Below are positions 24,676-38,200 of a stretch of 64,000 nt of DNA, piece after piece. The stretch is from Blastomyces gilchristii SLH14081 (taxonomy: Eukaryota; Ascomycota; Eurotiomycetes; Onygenales; Ajellomycetaceae). Made by a program: the position numbers and the translations under genes. Each line of letters opens with the position of its first letter. The stretch's first letter is position 1. The stretch is taken from NCBI RefSeq assembly GCF_000003855.2, contig NW_003101679.1, forward strand, positions 3,241,558-3,305,557. The letters run 5' to 3'. The notes beneath the pieces are model-generated. The model was given only the letters and a program-made list of their open reading frames with translations. It had not been told where the DNA came from and did no database searches.

Positions 24676-27105
24676 CACACTCATGTGACTATGATGTATG
24701 CTCTAGCTTCATGTGAATTAGTGTGTCACTAGTGTTCACAATTGTGTGATCTATTCCTGATTTGACTAGTATTCTGTGTACACTCTCACAAAGAAACTTT
24801 CACTATATTATATCACTTATTTACTAACTTTTCTCATTCTTTAATTATCTTCTTCATCATTGTCATCATTGAATATTATCATCTCATTTAAGATTTCTGC
24901 TTCTTCTTCTATTCAACATCTTCTATCTGTTATTCATCTATCACATTGTACATGTTTCTGATAATGACTCTCTGTTTTCACAACAAGTGTTCTTGTAGTA
25001 CTCATACTAAGCAGTTCATTAGTAGTAAGTGTAATATGTTGTAAAATATAATCAGGACTTGTTTTCTTCTAATAATCACTAGAATGTATTATTATAAATG
25101 ACACATCTTCTTCATCTTCTTATACACTCTTGATCTTCTTTTTCTAGTGAGTATCTAAGCATGTTTTATATGAACACAGATGCTGATATTTTATTTTGAT
25201 TTGCATAGAATCTTCACATATTGACAGATTTACATCTGCTGATGATAGTGAATACCTCAATGTTGAATTATTGATTGAAAACTTGAAGAATGTGATAATG
25301 AAGAAATTACTCATGTTATATATAACTAAGTCTCTCATATTCTCTTCTACTCTCTCTGTTCCTTTCTCTGCTACTTCTCTTCAATCTCTTACACCTGTCT
25401 CTGTGTCTGATTCTCTAACTCTCACTATCTCTGTTTTCATGACTCTCACTTCTGCTACTTCTGCTCTCTCTGCTTCTATCATCTCTGCTTTCATTATCAG
25501 CTCTCTCTATTTCAAGAAGATATTGCATAGACTTAATGAATCACATTTCTCAGTGTGTACACTTCTGCTCTTCTTACTGACTTCTAAAATAATTTATTGT
25601 ATAAAAACTGTGTATGATATGACTATCTGAAGCTCAGTTGTAAACACTGATTATTAGATTCATTTTAAATATTTGTGATAAGATAATTGTTTATTTATAT
25701 CAGAGAATCACTTCTCTCTTTAACAGTATCAAGATTATAAGTCTTTTCTTTTTTCATCTTTTCTTTCTAATACTGATTTTCTTATTCTTTAGAGAAAATC
25801 ATTATGAATTTTGTTATGCATGAAGTCATGATATTCACAGATATTAAGAAACTTTTTATAACTGTTAAATTCAATATTGCAGGTACATCTACTCTGATAA
25901 ATATCTTTGAAATGATTAACTCATATCAGTCTATTCTCTGATATTTATTATCTGACTTCATAATGCAGATGAAGAATATCTGTGTTTTCAGAAACAGGAA
26001 CATGAATATCATACTCTTTTACACCTGTGAATGTGAGACTCATACACCTTATCTGAGATGTTATTGTGAAAATAAGCTGTTTATACACTGTGTTCTGCTT
26101 TCTGCATTCTCTTATGTCTCTCTCTCTCTTTCTGAGAAGTCTGATGCATGTTGTAATTGTGTGTATAACTCTAAGACCAGCAGGTGTTCATTTACTAACT
26201 GTTTTTATCTCTGATTTTGCAGTTCTTATATACTAATAATGATACTTAGTTACTCTGATGCCAGAGATCATTCTAATTGAAGATGACTACACTGCTGAGA
26301 CTACTCTCTTCTATTCTTAAGCTTCTTCTGTTACTTTCTCTCTCTCTTCTGCAGAGAAGGTTATACACACACTGAGTTATAAATGTTCAACTCTGAGTAA
26401 CTTCTGCTATCATTTGTCTGATTCTGTGCTCTCTTCTTCTTTCATTTCTTTCATCTCTGTTCTTTCTGTCTTGACTTCTGATTCTGTGAGTTCTGTGCTC
26501 TTCTTCAATTTTTCTATGTGTATATGTATACATTTCTATATTGACATTTCAGTCAATCTTGTAATCAATGACATTAATGTTTAATACAGAGCAGTAGAGA
26601 AATCATAGACATATGTAGTATTATTATAAGAGTGACTTACAGTTCTTGAATCTCTTGCAGATCTCAAGTTTTAAGATTTTCTTTATTTTTAGTGTTTTTC
26701 AGGTGATGTAATGTTGGAAATAGATTAAACATATGATGTATGAAAATGAATAAAGTATGTATAATAATATTTATCTTTTACAGCTGACTCTTACAGTTGA
26801 TGATTAATTCATTATCTCTTTTCTTTTCTTACACTTTTTCTTTGTCTACTAGTCACTACTCTTATATAATCTTTATATGATACAGTGTTCATTGACTAGG
26901 TTCAGTAGCTTTCATCTCTTATAATTCTGTCTCATGCATTATACTGTCTCTCTTCACCTGCTCAGACTACTACAGTGAACAGCTTATTAAAACTAATCTT
27001 ATCTGATCTCTGAGTGTTCTCAGAGAGTGAGATGACTTGATTTCATGCATCTGTGAATATTTCAGATGCTTCATCCTCTGTTATCTCTGTAATTGAACTG
27101 ATATA
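24676..27105 (+). pseudogene. Antisense coding region in the X2 3' internal part (unknown protein)
   Basis: Between pol and the 3' LTR of Gypsy-X lies about 2.4 kb whose coding signal runs against the element, so it is plus-strand here. Three frames match frames in X1: 25196-25630 (CIESSHIDRF, then a Ser/Thr-rich tract ending FIISSLYFKKILHRLNESH); about 25800-26160 (VMIFTDIKKLFIT, YQSIL-stop-YLL, ICVFRNRNMNI, CETHTPYLRCYCENK); and about 26250-26650 (EIILIEDD, then CYHLSDSV, NLVINDINV, YRAVEKS, LTVLESLADLKF). The frame shifts identically in both copies between segments. GT...AG intervals with TTTACTAAC- and CTAATACTGA-like sites (for example 26161-26222, TTTTGCAG end) could be introns. Function is unknown; the Cys/His-rich middle could bind metal. 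Confidence 0.55.
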
Positions 27106-27272
27106 TGTGGTTCGGAAGAACGTACGACCGTCGGATAAGAACGCGGCCGCTTCCGAACTTGCTTACGAATGTAAAGGGGCCATAGCGGCCACTAATTAAT
27201 TTAGCATACAATATATAAGAAGCCGGCGTACGCCTGTAATCGTATGCTGGCTCAAGCAACCTTTGCATCACA
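27106..27272 (+). repeat. X3 5' LTR, best preserved Gypsy-X LTR
   Basis: 167 bp, starting TGTGGTTCGGAAGAACG and ending TTTGCATCACA. It retains most CpG sites and serves as a reference for mutation in the other copies. Compared with 51148-51314, nearly all G:C-to-A:T differences fall at CpG, with a few at CpC. Confidence 0.92.
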
Positions 27273-27645
27273 TCTGATAGCATGTCTAAAAACCAGTGAG
27301 AAGTGCAGGCTTCTTCAGAGTATGATAATTCTGTCTATGAAGCAATTTGTAGTTATCATGTCAGTGTGGTCCTAGAACATCTCAAAAGATAGTGTACAAA
27401 GAGCAGTGAGTAGAAGAGCATCTGATTAATGCTGCTTCACTTGTTAAGAGAAAACTTCACATTAAGGTGAATGCCATGTATGTGAACAGATGAGATGTGA
27501 GAAAGAGAATGAGAGCAGTGAATCAGATTCAAAGAAGTCTGCTCTCTACTCAAAAGAAGAATAAAAAGAGAGAATGACTATCATCAGAGTCATACAATGA
27601 TAACAGAAATCATATAACAATATAGTGATATAATAATAGACATTG
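27273..27645 (+). pseudogene. X3 gag start (fragment)
   Basis: Collinear with X1 9106-9490 (TCTGATAGCATGTC onward) and, inverted, with X2 45448-45080. It ends at GACATTG (27645), where the LINE C tail begins. Nothing further of X3 is present on the other side of LINE C. X3 is therefore a third Gypsy-X insertion of which only the LTR and about 370 bp remain. Confidence 0.85.
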
Positions 27646-28028
27646 TTATTATTATTATTATTATTATTCTTCAATTATAGATGTATGCAGTCAGAGACTA
27701 TAACATCTACCTGAGAACTTTTAGTTCTCAGAGTTTTTCCTATATCTGTAAAGTTAACTATTATACATTCATCAATTTCAGAGATGTAAAATCAGAAAAT
27801 TCCAGCCCAGAATACAAAAACTGTTTACAAATTGCAGTGTTTTAACATCTTCTGATACTTTGAAATCATTTGACAATATCATGACAAAGGAAAAGAGAAA
27901 GAGAACACAGTCTTAAAGATAGACACATTAAATAGATAGATAGAAAGGAATTGAAAGAAAAAGATAAAGTAAAGAGAGACTGTAACAAAACAAATTATTA
28001 AAAGATAGTATATAGCTGTTTTAACAGA

Positions 28029-31000
28029 CTATATCTGATTGATTTCCTCCTCTTTATATTCAGATAATTCTGAATTTAGCCATTTTCTTATAGCTGCTTG
28101 AGTTTCTAATAGAAAGTCTATTAAGTATTGAANNNNNNNNNNNNNNNNNNNNNNNNNNNNNNNNNNNNNNNNNNNNNNNNNNNNNNNNNNNNNNNNNNNN
28201 NNNNNNNNNNNNNNNNNNNNNNNNNNNNNNNNAGACTATTATATAATACACAGTGTATTATAATATACTCAGAATTCTCATTTACATTGCAGAATGAGCA
28301 TTCTATTGAGTCAAATCTATCATCAAATCTTTGTATATAAGATTTGAAATAGCCATGTCCTAGTTTCAGCTGTATTATAGATGAGAATATTTTCTTTTTA
28401 CATTTAATTGAACAAGATTTTCACTTGGGTTTTGTTTCAAATCTTGAATAATGTATACTCTTCTTTTATTTCTGCCAGCTTTCATTTCACTTGTCTAAAT
28501 AAGATTCTTTTATTTTTCTCTTTATAAAAGATCAGAACATAATTTTTTGAATAGATCTGCTTAATTCTGTCCTCTTTTTTACAGCTGAATCAGTCAATTC
28601 ATTGTCATGAATATTCATATGAGTAGAAACTCAGTGCAGATGAATTATCAGCTTTAATATTCTTCTCTTTTGAATTTTTAAAACAGAGTTTAAGATCAGT
28701 TCAAGATTCATTTGATCATTATGAATCTGACTATTTCTAAGTCTTTTTGAAGCAGCTTGACTATCAGAGAATACTCATATCTCTTTCAAACTATTTCCTC
28801 TTTTATAAGATTTTATTTCTATGAGTTTGAAAGCTTTCACTATTGCAAATAGTTCAGCATCAAAGACTTCAGATTCACAGCCTAGATTTCAGAAATCTGA
28901 GATAAAATTGATATTATCTTCAGTATAAGCAATGCCTGCATCTAATCTATTCAAATTCTTATTTTTTGAGTCATCTGAATAAATCAGAATAGAGTCTTTT
29001 ATATTAATTGTAGAAATTCTCTTCAAATACTGTTCATATTCTTTCTCTTTTGATAGTTCACTTATTTATAAGTCTATAAGAGATTCAAGCTTTTCTCTTC
29101 AGAGAGATAACTTTTCATGATCAACTTTTTCAATATTTAAAGAAGAAAATTGATTTTTAATCAGAGAGTATAGTCTGTACATTTGAGAAGACATTTTCTT
29201 TGAAGAATTATTTTCATTTCAATCAAGAAATCTATTTCAATCCAGTTCATTTCCAGAGTTAATTAATAGAAATGAAGAAGAGACTCTTTCTCTGATTATA
29301 TAATTTAAGCTCATCTTTATAACTCTCAGAGCATAGTTCATACAGGCCTTTTCAAATCTAATAGTAGGAGAAGGAATTGAAGCTTCAATTTTCATTGCTT
29401 TAATAGAAGATGATTTAAATGCTCTCAGAATTCTTCTCAAGACTCTGTTTTACAGACTTTGAAAGAGTTCAGTGAAATTCTCTTGATTATTTCATCAAAC
29501 TTGAACTTCATAATCAGCTACTGATGTAATACAGGCTATATATAACTGTCTCATAGCCTGGAAGAATAGACCTCTCTCTGTATTTGATAGTCTGATTATG
29601 TTGTTTAATAGTCTTTCTGTCTTGACAGTTCTTTGTTAAATGTAATATTTAAAATTCAACTTGAAGTTTAATCATACTTCTAATCATTTGACATTTATAC
29701 TGAGTTTAATCTCTCTATTTAAAAGAGTTAGAGATAGTTCTTTCTCATTGAATCTTGAAAAGAAATGAATTAACTCAGTTTTATTTATATTAAATTGAAT
29801 TTGATTAATATCTACTCTAACAAAGATTTTCTTTGCAGCTTCTTTAATCACTTTCAGATTCTCTTTAATAGTTTTTAAGCTGTAGACTAGATCAATATTA
29901 TTCACATAACTTGAAGATTATACTATTCTTATATTTCTATTTTTAAGTAGATATGCAGTGTATATTACAAATAAAATGAGTGAGATTGAAGATTCTTACA
30001 GTACTTCTATTTTTATCTCAGTCTTATCTTATTTCATTTCATCAAAGAAAAGTTGTATAATTCTTTTAGATATAAAAGAGTTAACTCATTTTATTAGAGA
30101 AAGTGACAGTTTTAACATCTTCAATATCTGAATTAACTTTGACTTTGAAACTTGATTAAATGCTTCTTTTATATCAATAAAAACTGCAGTTGAGACCAGA
30201 TCTTCATGCTTTGCTATTTGAATCTTATAAACAATTGAGAGAACAGTGTTAATTGTAGAACACTGTTTTCTATCTCTCATTTATTCACTGAATAAAAGAG
30301 AATCATCTATAGAGCTTATAAAAGATAGTTGAGTAGCTATTATCTTTTCTAAAATCTTTTCTAGACAGTTCAATAGAGATATTACTCTATATGACTTAAG
30401 AATTGAAGTTTTTCTATTAGGTTTTATAAGAATCACTTCAGTGACTTCTCTCCAGCATTCAGAATGATATTCATTTTTCAAGAGATTGAAAAAGAGCTCA
30501 AAATATTCATTCTTTAAGTAGGAATATGTATTCTGAATAATCAAGTGATTAATTGAATCAGGATCTGCAGCAGTTTTAACAGAACTTGAGAAGATAGCTG
30601 ACTCTAATTCATCTTATGTAAGATCAGGCCATTCCCAGTCATTTTCATTAATGTAGTTGAGAAGTGATATATTCTCTTCTTCTGAATCTGAATCTGAATC
30701 TGGTGAGTTCTGAAAGAGAATTCTCATGAAAGCTTGACATTTTTCCTTAAAAGAGTTTACTGTATATGATTCATTCTGAAACTCATATTCTAAGGCTGAA
30801 AGTTTTGCTACACTTCTTGTTTTAGTATAGTTAAAAGCTTTAAAAACTTCTTTTTCTTATATTTCTTTAAGAAATTTATTTCAGCAGTCTGTTTTAGTTT
30901 TTTTAATATCTGAAAAATATTCATTTCTGACAGTTTTGAACTCTTTATCAGAAATTATATCATTCTTTTAATCTCTTCTAGCAGTAGTCAATTGTTTTCT

Positions 31001-32017
31001 TTTAGATGTGATATTCTCATTTCATCAAGATTTTGAATACTCAGAAGACTTTCTCTTTGAAATATTGTCTTTAACACTTGCTAGAATAATAGATGTAATG
31101 AGCTTCACTCTATTCTCAAGTATTTCATTTGAGATATCTTGATCAGGATTTCAATAGAGCTCACTCTGTCTTTCAGATTTTAACAGTTTTATACTTTCTT
31201 CAACTGTCTTTCAGTCAGCTTTTTCAAAGTTAAACTAATTAGAGAGAAGAGGATTTTCACTCATTTATTTCTCACTCAGTTCAATATTAAATTGAATAAT
31301 CTCATGATCTGATTCTGATGTCTTATTTAAATTAATAAATCAGTTTACAAGTCTTTTTTCTATTACATTTTATGATATGAAGATTAGATCTATAATAGAT
31401 TTCTGTTTCATGTCTTTTCTAAAAAATGTTTGTTGATCAGACTTGTTAACTAAATCTATTAAATATTCAAAGATTTATTCAATCAGATTATCAGCTCTTA
31501 CTACTCTTTTACATTCTGAATTTCATCAGAGATGATGTGTATTGAAATCTTCTACAATTATAGAGTTTCTTGATGAAGTTATGTTCAGAAATTCTCTATT
31601 AATTTTTCAGATGTTATTATTTTTCTTTAATGACTTTTCATTATAGATATTTATAAGCTGTATAGTATCAAACTCATTCTCTTTATCTATAATATCACTC
31701 ATCAGAATATCAGAGTAAAACATGATATGAAATCTTAGATTAAATTAATATCTTAATCTCTTTCCCTCATAGATCACTACTCTTGACTTTATCTCAGACT
31801 TTTGAGATAAAAAGCAGTAGTAGCTTGAATGAGAAATGATATATTTTTACTCAGCATTAAAATTCAGCTTCTGAAGCAGTATAAAATCAACTTTTTATTC
31901 AAATACAATTTGAAGACATGAATAAATGCAATTTGAGTTTCTATTCACATTACTTTGAATAAATGTGATTTTTAAAGAGTTTTTAAACTTTTTTTATTAT
32001 TTTTATTGTATATTCAT
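28029..32017 (-). pseudogene. LINE C ORF2
   Basis: Same domains as LINE A ORF2: endonuclease about 31980-31550, RT about 30540-29650 (the YVDD motif is altered near 29885-29905: YMNNIDLVYS), RNase H about 29030-28560. The stop CTA complement is at 28029-28031. A 100 bp gap of N lies at 28133-28232 near the C-terminus, so length cannot be checked. Many TGA codons at Trp positions. Confidence 0.88.
28133..28232. other. Assembly gap of exactly 100 N
   Basis: A run of 100 N inside LINE C ORF2. By comparison with LINE A near 12780-12850 the missing sequence should be the C-terminal end of ORF2. The round length suggests a gap of unknown size. Confidence 0.95.
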
Positions 32018-32029
32018 ACTAAAAATCAA

Positions 32030-33559
32030 CAACCGCTCCACCACGAACTCGCTCGATTTTTCGAATAAGAACCCGCCGATAGATCCATCGAAAAGCCCTC
32101 GATCATACAAGCATTTTGACCCCATCGCCGACCGCATACCCCGTGTGGTGGTGGAGTTATCCAGCCAAATGTGAACCAGATGTCGTTCGGAACTCCTGCG
32201 TGGGATTATCCCTCATTCTCCCCTATCACACCACAACCCCGGGCCAAATTGCCATACAAATTGTAAGGTGAAGAGACCTAGCTGTATACACCAATCTTCT
32301 CGATTTTGGAAGATCCCTGATCTGTAGTTGTGGAGATATCTGAGGTGTGACCTCTGTGAAAACCCTGTCCATCTTTGATGTTTCAAAACACCAACACCAA
32401 GTTCCACCCTTGTATCGTCCTTCCCAATCTGGCCCATCCCCGGCAGAAAAATACAAAAAGATATCTCAGTGATAATATCAAGCACATAATCAATGAACAA
32501 TGAGTCAACAGCACATCAACAACTATAAAATCAGTATATCTCAAGATCTGACTGAGCCTTTGATCCCTGCACAGTGAGATATATTAAATCTAGTTTTAAT
32601 ATCTCAATATTCAATAGATTCTGTAAGAAATTGAGAACAGCAACACTAGATTTCTATTGAATTTGAGAATTAACTCTATATTGATATAATCATTGACAAA
32701 GTCTTCTATTTTGAGATATAAATAACCAGTTTCTCTACATCTCACTGACAATATTTACATTATTATATAGAAACAGACTTATATTCTCTATAATATCAAG
32801 ACTCTGAAGAGGGAAAGTCTTGATAGAGAGTATATAGTAGTGTATATCTTAGCAGTTTCTATCTCATTCTTCTGCAGCAGTTAATGCAAAAAAAAAAAAG
32901 ATCTTAGAAATAGTTTTTTACTTCTCTTGAAAAAGTAAGATGTTTTTCTCTGGATTTTATACAATATTCTTATAAAGAATTAAAAACAGAGTTATTTTCT
33001 GTCATAATTTCATATTCTTTTAAGTAAGAATTACTTTTTCAGTGGCTGAAAAGCTTTTATTAATACTTAATTCTTTTTTACACTCTTTATTAACTGATTT
33101 GAGTTGCACACTTGTTGTGTGAGAAGAATTGAATGATTTAGAATAAAATTGAATAGTTTTAATCAATTTCTCTGCAAAAAATTGATTTATTTTTTGTCAG
33201 TTTTTCTCTCAAAAACTGTCATATTATCTGATTTACTATCAATTGATATCATACTTTTTCTCACTGTATCTTAAGAAAGAGATTGTAAAGTTTTTATTGA
33301 TTTATCTTAAAAATCAATTTTAGTTTATTAGATTCTCTTCAAAAATCTAACCTAGTTACTGAACTAGAGTGAAAAAAATCAGGTGTTTTATATATAAAAG
33401 TCTGCTATTCTTCTTTTGAAATAGTCTGATTAACTTTTCAATTAAAAACAGACTTAGAAACCTCTTAATTGAAACAGTCTGATCAACTTTTCAATTCAAA
33501 AGAGTTTAATAAATATCTCAATTGAATTAGTCTGATCAACTTTTCATTGAGTAAGAATA
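32030..33559 (+). promoter_or_regulatory. LINE D 5' UTR with CpG-rich leader
   Basis: The first 450 bp (32030-32460) keep many CpG and CpC sites, while the remaining 1.1 kb is AT-rich with almost none. A poly-A run sits at 32887-32898. The block GGCCCATCCCCGGCAG occurs once (about 32430-32446). ORF1 begins at 33560. LINE promoters are usually internal to the 5' UTR, so the CpG-rich leader is the likely promoter; this is inferred from position. Confidence 0.6.
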
Positions 33560-35179
33560 ATGAGTTCAAAAGTACACTCAGTTGATGTGGAAAAAGATGC
33601 TTTCTCAAATGCTATTTCTGAGATTGAAATTCTGAAGAGAAGAAAGAAAGAAGAAATAGAGAAATAACAAGTTCTTGAAATACAGAAACTTGAAAAAGTA
33701 AGTAAAATTCTTGAAAAGCAGTGTCTGAGTGAGATGAATGAAGAAGTTCTGTTAATTCTTCATGCTCAGGCTAGATAACTACAGAAAGTGATCAAGTTCA
33801 AACTTGGAATTTCAAACACAGTTCAAAAAACTTTGAAAATTCCTAATACAATCACTGACTCTTCAGTTTGCTCTTCTTTCTTTTCTACTTCTTCTTCTTC
33901 TTCTTCTTTAAATCAGAAGAAAACATATGCTCAAGCAGCTGAATCTACTGTCTCTAAACCTGCTGTCTCTAAATCTGCTATCTCAAAACCTGCTCAAAAT
34001 TCTGAGAAAACTGAGAAGAATACTGCTCATACTTCTAGTGATAGAAGAGTGAAGAAAAAAATGTAAAAAGAGAAAAATCTTCAAATCTCCAGAAATAGAA
34101 GACTTATTCTCAAAGTCTCAAATCAGGATACATTGCAGAGAAATAAGCTAAACTCAAACCTCATTTTCAGAATTAGAAATGAAATCAATCAGCAGTTCTT
34201 TTCTCAGTTAATGACTGATATTGAAGTTTAAAAATCAGTTATAGCTTCAATTGAGTCATTCTTCTTTGAAAACTCCATCATTCTGACTACAATGTCTGAA
34301 TTCAGTGCTGAATTCCTTATTCAGAATGAGAATCTCTGAAAATCAGCAGTAGAAACTTTGTTAAACACAATAATTCTATCTGAGAGAGATGAAAAGTGAG
34401 ATAAATTCATTCTTCATGATATTCCAGTTGAAATTTTTGACTGTGAAGAAGAAATACTACTTCTCAAAAATGAATTAGAAGAATACAACTCTATTCAACT
34501 GAGAAAGAAGCCTGTATGACTAAATTCAATTGAGTTCAGATAAAGCAGAAGAAATGTCTCTGTTCTAGTATATACAAAGAAAATAGAGCAGTCAAAGATC
34601 TCTGAAGTAAGAGTAGCAGATTTGAAAATGAGAGTTCATGAATACAAAGACTCAAGAATGAATCTCAAAGCTCAAACACAGTATTCAAACTGTCAAAGAT
34701 ATAGACACTTTGCAATCTCCTGTTTCAGAGACTTAAAATGTGCATTCTGTATCAGAGATCACAAATCTAGTGAGCATAAATGTGAAACATGCTTAAAAAG
34801 AGATGAAATATATCAATACACTCTGCTTAAATGCTCTAATTACAAAGAAAAACATGCATCTAGCTCAAAAGAATGTATATTTGCTTCAAGAACTCAAAAG
34901 AACTGGAGAAAAGATGAAGCTCAGAGTAAACCTAGAACTGAAGAGAATAGTCAAGCCAGTAAACTCACAACTGTAAGCTCAAAAAGAAGAAACTCTTAAC
35001 TGTCTAAGTCTTCAAACTTCAATTCTCCAGCTAAATGTAAACAGAATTTGAATTCTCAAACTTCTGTTAAGATTAGAGAATTGAGAAATGACTCTGATGA
35101 TAAACTAGATATAATGCAAGCAGTTGAGATTTCTACTTTTCAAAACAGTTATAATCTACTATCTGATAATAGTGATTAG
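33560..35179 (+). pseudogene. LINE D ORF1, Gag-like protein
   Basis: 540 codons from ATG (33560) to TAG (35177-35179). Order: charged N-terminal helix region (EIEILKRRKKEEIE, about 33620-33660), Ser-rich run (33880-33912), Ser/Ala/Pro linker, a central domain with ILHDIPVEIFDCEEE (near 34415-34460), and Cys/His knuckles at 34680-34890 (NCQRYRHFAISC, CAFC, HKCETCLKR, with the first Cys changed to Tyr). Gln-to-TAA and Trp-to-TGA stops interrupt it. It ends 23 bp before ORF2. Confidence 0.92.
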
Positions 35180-35202
35180 ATTCTACTCTACTCTCTTTTA
35201 GT

Positions 35203-38200
35203 ATGAATATACAATAAAAATAATAAAAAAAGTTTAAAAACTCTTCAAAAATCACATTTATTCAAAATAATGTGAATAGAAACTCAAATTATATTTATTC
35301 TTATCTTCAAATTGCATTTGAATAAAAAGTTGATTTTATACTGCTTCAGAAGCTGAATTTTAATGCTGAGTAAAAATATGTCATTTCTTATTCAAGCTAC
35401 TACTGCTTTTTACCTCAAAAGTCTGAGATAAAGTCAAGAGTAGTGATCTATGAAAGAAAGAGATCAAGATATCAATTTAATCTAAGATTTAATATCATGT
35501 CTGACCCTGATATTCTGATGAGTGATATTATAGATAAAGAAAATGAGTTTGATACTATACAGCTCATAAATATCTATAATAAAAAGTCATTGAAGGAATA
35601 TAATAATATCTGAATAATTGATAGAGGATTTCTGAACATAACTTCATCAAGAAACTCTATAATTGCAGGAGACTTCAATGCACATCATTCCTGATGAAAT
35701 TCAGAATGCAAGAGAGTAGTAAGAGCTGATAATCTGATTGAATAAATCTTTGAGCATTCAATAGATTTGATTAATAAGTCTGATTAACAAATATTCTTTA
35801 GAAAAGGCATGAAACAGAAGTCTATTATAGATCTAATCTTCATATCACAAAATCTAATGAAAAGAAGACTTGTAAACTGATTTATTAATTCAAATGAGAC
35901 ATCAGGATCAGATCATGAGATTATTCAATTTGATATTGAACTGAGTGAAAAACAAATGAGTGAAAATCCTCTTCTCTCTAATCAGTATAACTTTGAAAAA
36001 GCTGATTGAAAAGCAGTTGAAGAAAGTATAAAACTGTTAAAATCTGAAAGACAGAATAAGCTATATTGAAATTCTGATCAAGATATCTCAAATGAAATGC
36101 TTGAGAATAGAGTGAAGCTTATTATATCTATTATTCTAATAAGTGTTAGAGATAATATCTCAAAGAGAAAATCTTCTGAGTATTCAAAACCTTAATGAAA
36201 TGAGAATATCTCATCTAAAAGAAAAGAATTAGCTACTGCTAGAAGAGATTGAAAGAATGATGTAATATCTGATGAAGAGTTCAAAGCTGTCAGAAATGAA
36301 TATTTTTCAGATATTAAAAGAGCTAAAACAGACTGCTGAAATAAATTTCTTGAAGAAGCATAAGAAAAGGAAGTTTTTAAAGCTTTTAACTATACTAAAA
36401 CAAGAAGTGTAGCAAAACTTCCAGTGTTAGAATATGAGTTTCAGAATGAATCATATACAGTAAACTCTTTTAAGGAAAAATGTCATGCTTTCATGAGAAT
36501 TCTCTTTCAGAACTCACCAGATTCAGATTCAGATTCAGAAGAAGAGAATATATCACTTCTCAACTACATTGATGAAAATGACTGAGAATGGTCTGATCTT
36601 ACATAAGATGAATTAGAGTCAGCTATCTTCTCAAGTTCTGTTAAAACTGCTGCAGATTCTGATTCAATTAATCACTTGATTATTCAGAATACATATTCCT
36701 ACTTAAAGAATGAATATTTTGAGCTCTTTTTCAATCTCTTGAAAAATGAATATCATTCTGAATGCTGGAGAGAAGCCACTGGAGTGATTCTTGTAAAACC
36801 TAATAGAAAAACTTCAATTTCTAAGTCATATAGAGTAATATCTCTATTGAACTGCCTAGGAAAGGTTTTAGAAAAGATAATAGCTACTCAACTATCTTTT
36901 ATAAGCTCTATAGATGATTCTCTTTTATTCAGTGAACAAATGAGAGATAGAAAACAGTGTTCTGCAATTGACACTGTTCTCTCAGTTATTCATGATATTC
37001 AAATAGCAAAGCATGAGAGTCTGGTCTCAACTGCAGTTTTCATTGATATAAAAGAAGCATTTGATCATGTTTCAAAGTCAAAGTTAATTCAGACATTGAA
37101 GATATTAAAACTGTCACTTTCTCTAATAAAATGAGTTAACTGTTTTATATCTAAAAGAAGTATACAACTCTTCTTTGATGGAATGAAACAAGACAAGACT
37201 GAGATAAAAATAGAAGTATCACATGAATCTCTAATCTCACTCATTTTATTTGCAATATACACTGCATATCTATTTAAAAATAGAAATATGAGAATAGTGT
37301 GATCTCTGAGTTATGTGAATGATATTGGTCTAGTCTACAGCTCAAAAACTATCAAAGAGAATTTGAAAGTAATTGAAGAAGCAGTAAAGAAAATCTTTGT
37401 TAGAGCAGATATCAATTAAATTCAATTTAATATAAATAAAACTGAGTTAATTCACTTCTTTCTGAGATTCAATGAGAAGGAACTATCTCTAACTCTTTTA
37501 AATACAGAGATTAAACCCAGTGTAAATGTCAAATGATTAGGAGTATGGTTAAACTTCAAGTTGAATTTTAAATATCACATTCAACAAAGAACTGTCAAGG
37601 CAGAAAGACTATTGAACAACATAATCAGACTATCAAATACAGAGAGAGGTCTATCCTTCCAGGCTATGAGACAGTTATATATAGCCTGTATTACATCAGT
37701 AGCTGATTATGAAGTTCAAGTTTGATAAAATAATCAAGAGAATTTCACTGAACTCTTTCAAAGTCTGCAAAACAGAGCCTTGAGAAGAATTCTGAGAGCA
37801 TTCAAATCATCTTCTATTAAAGCAATGAAAATTGAAGCTTCAATTCCTTCTTCTGCTATTAAATTTGAAAAGGCCTGTATGAACTATGCTCTGAGAGTTG
37901 TAAAGATGAGCTCAAATCATATAATCAGAGAAAGAGTCTCTTCTTCATTTTCATTAATTAACTCTGATAATGAACTGGATTGAAATAGATTTCTTGATTG
38001 AAATGAAAATAACTCTTCAAAGAAAATGTCTTCTCAACTGTACAGACTATGCTCTCTGATTAAAAATCAATTTTCTTCTTTAAATATTGAAAAAGTTGAT
38101 CATGAGAAGTTATCTCTCTGAAGAGAAAAGCTTGAATCTCTTATAGACTTACAAATAAGTGAACTATTAAAAGAGAAAGAATATGAACAGCATTTGAAGA

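Noticed and set aside
27646..27668. CRISPR-like or regulatory ATT repeat
   Set aside because: These trinucleotide runs are the (AAT)n tails at LINE 3' ends, each next to the same 3' UTR.
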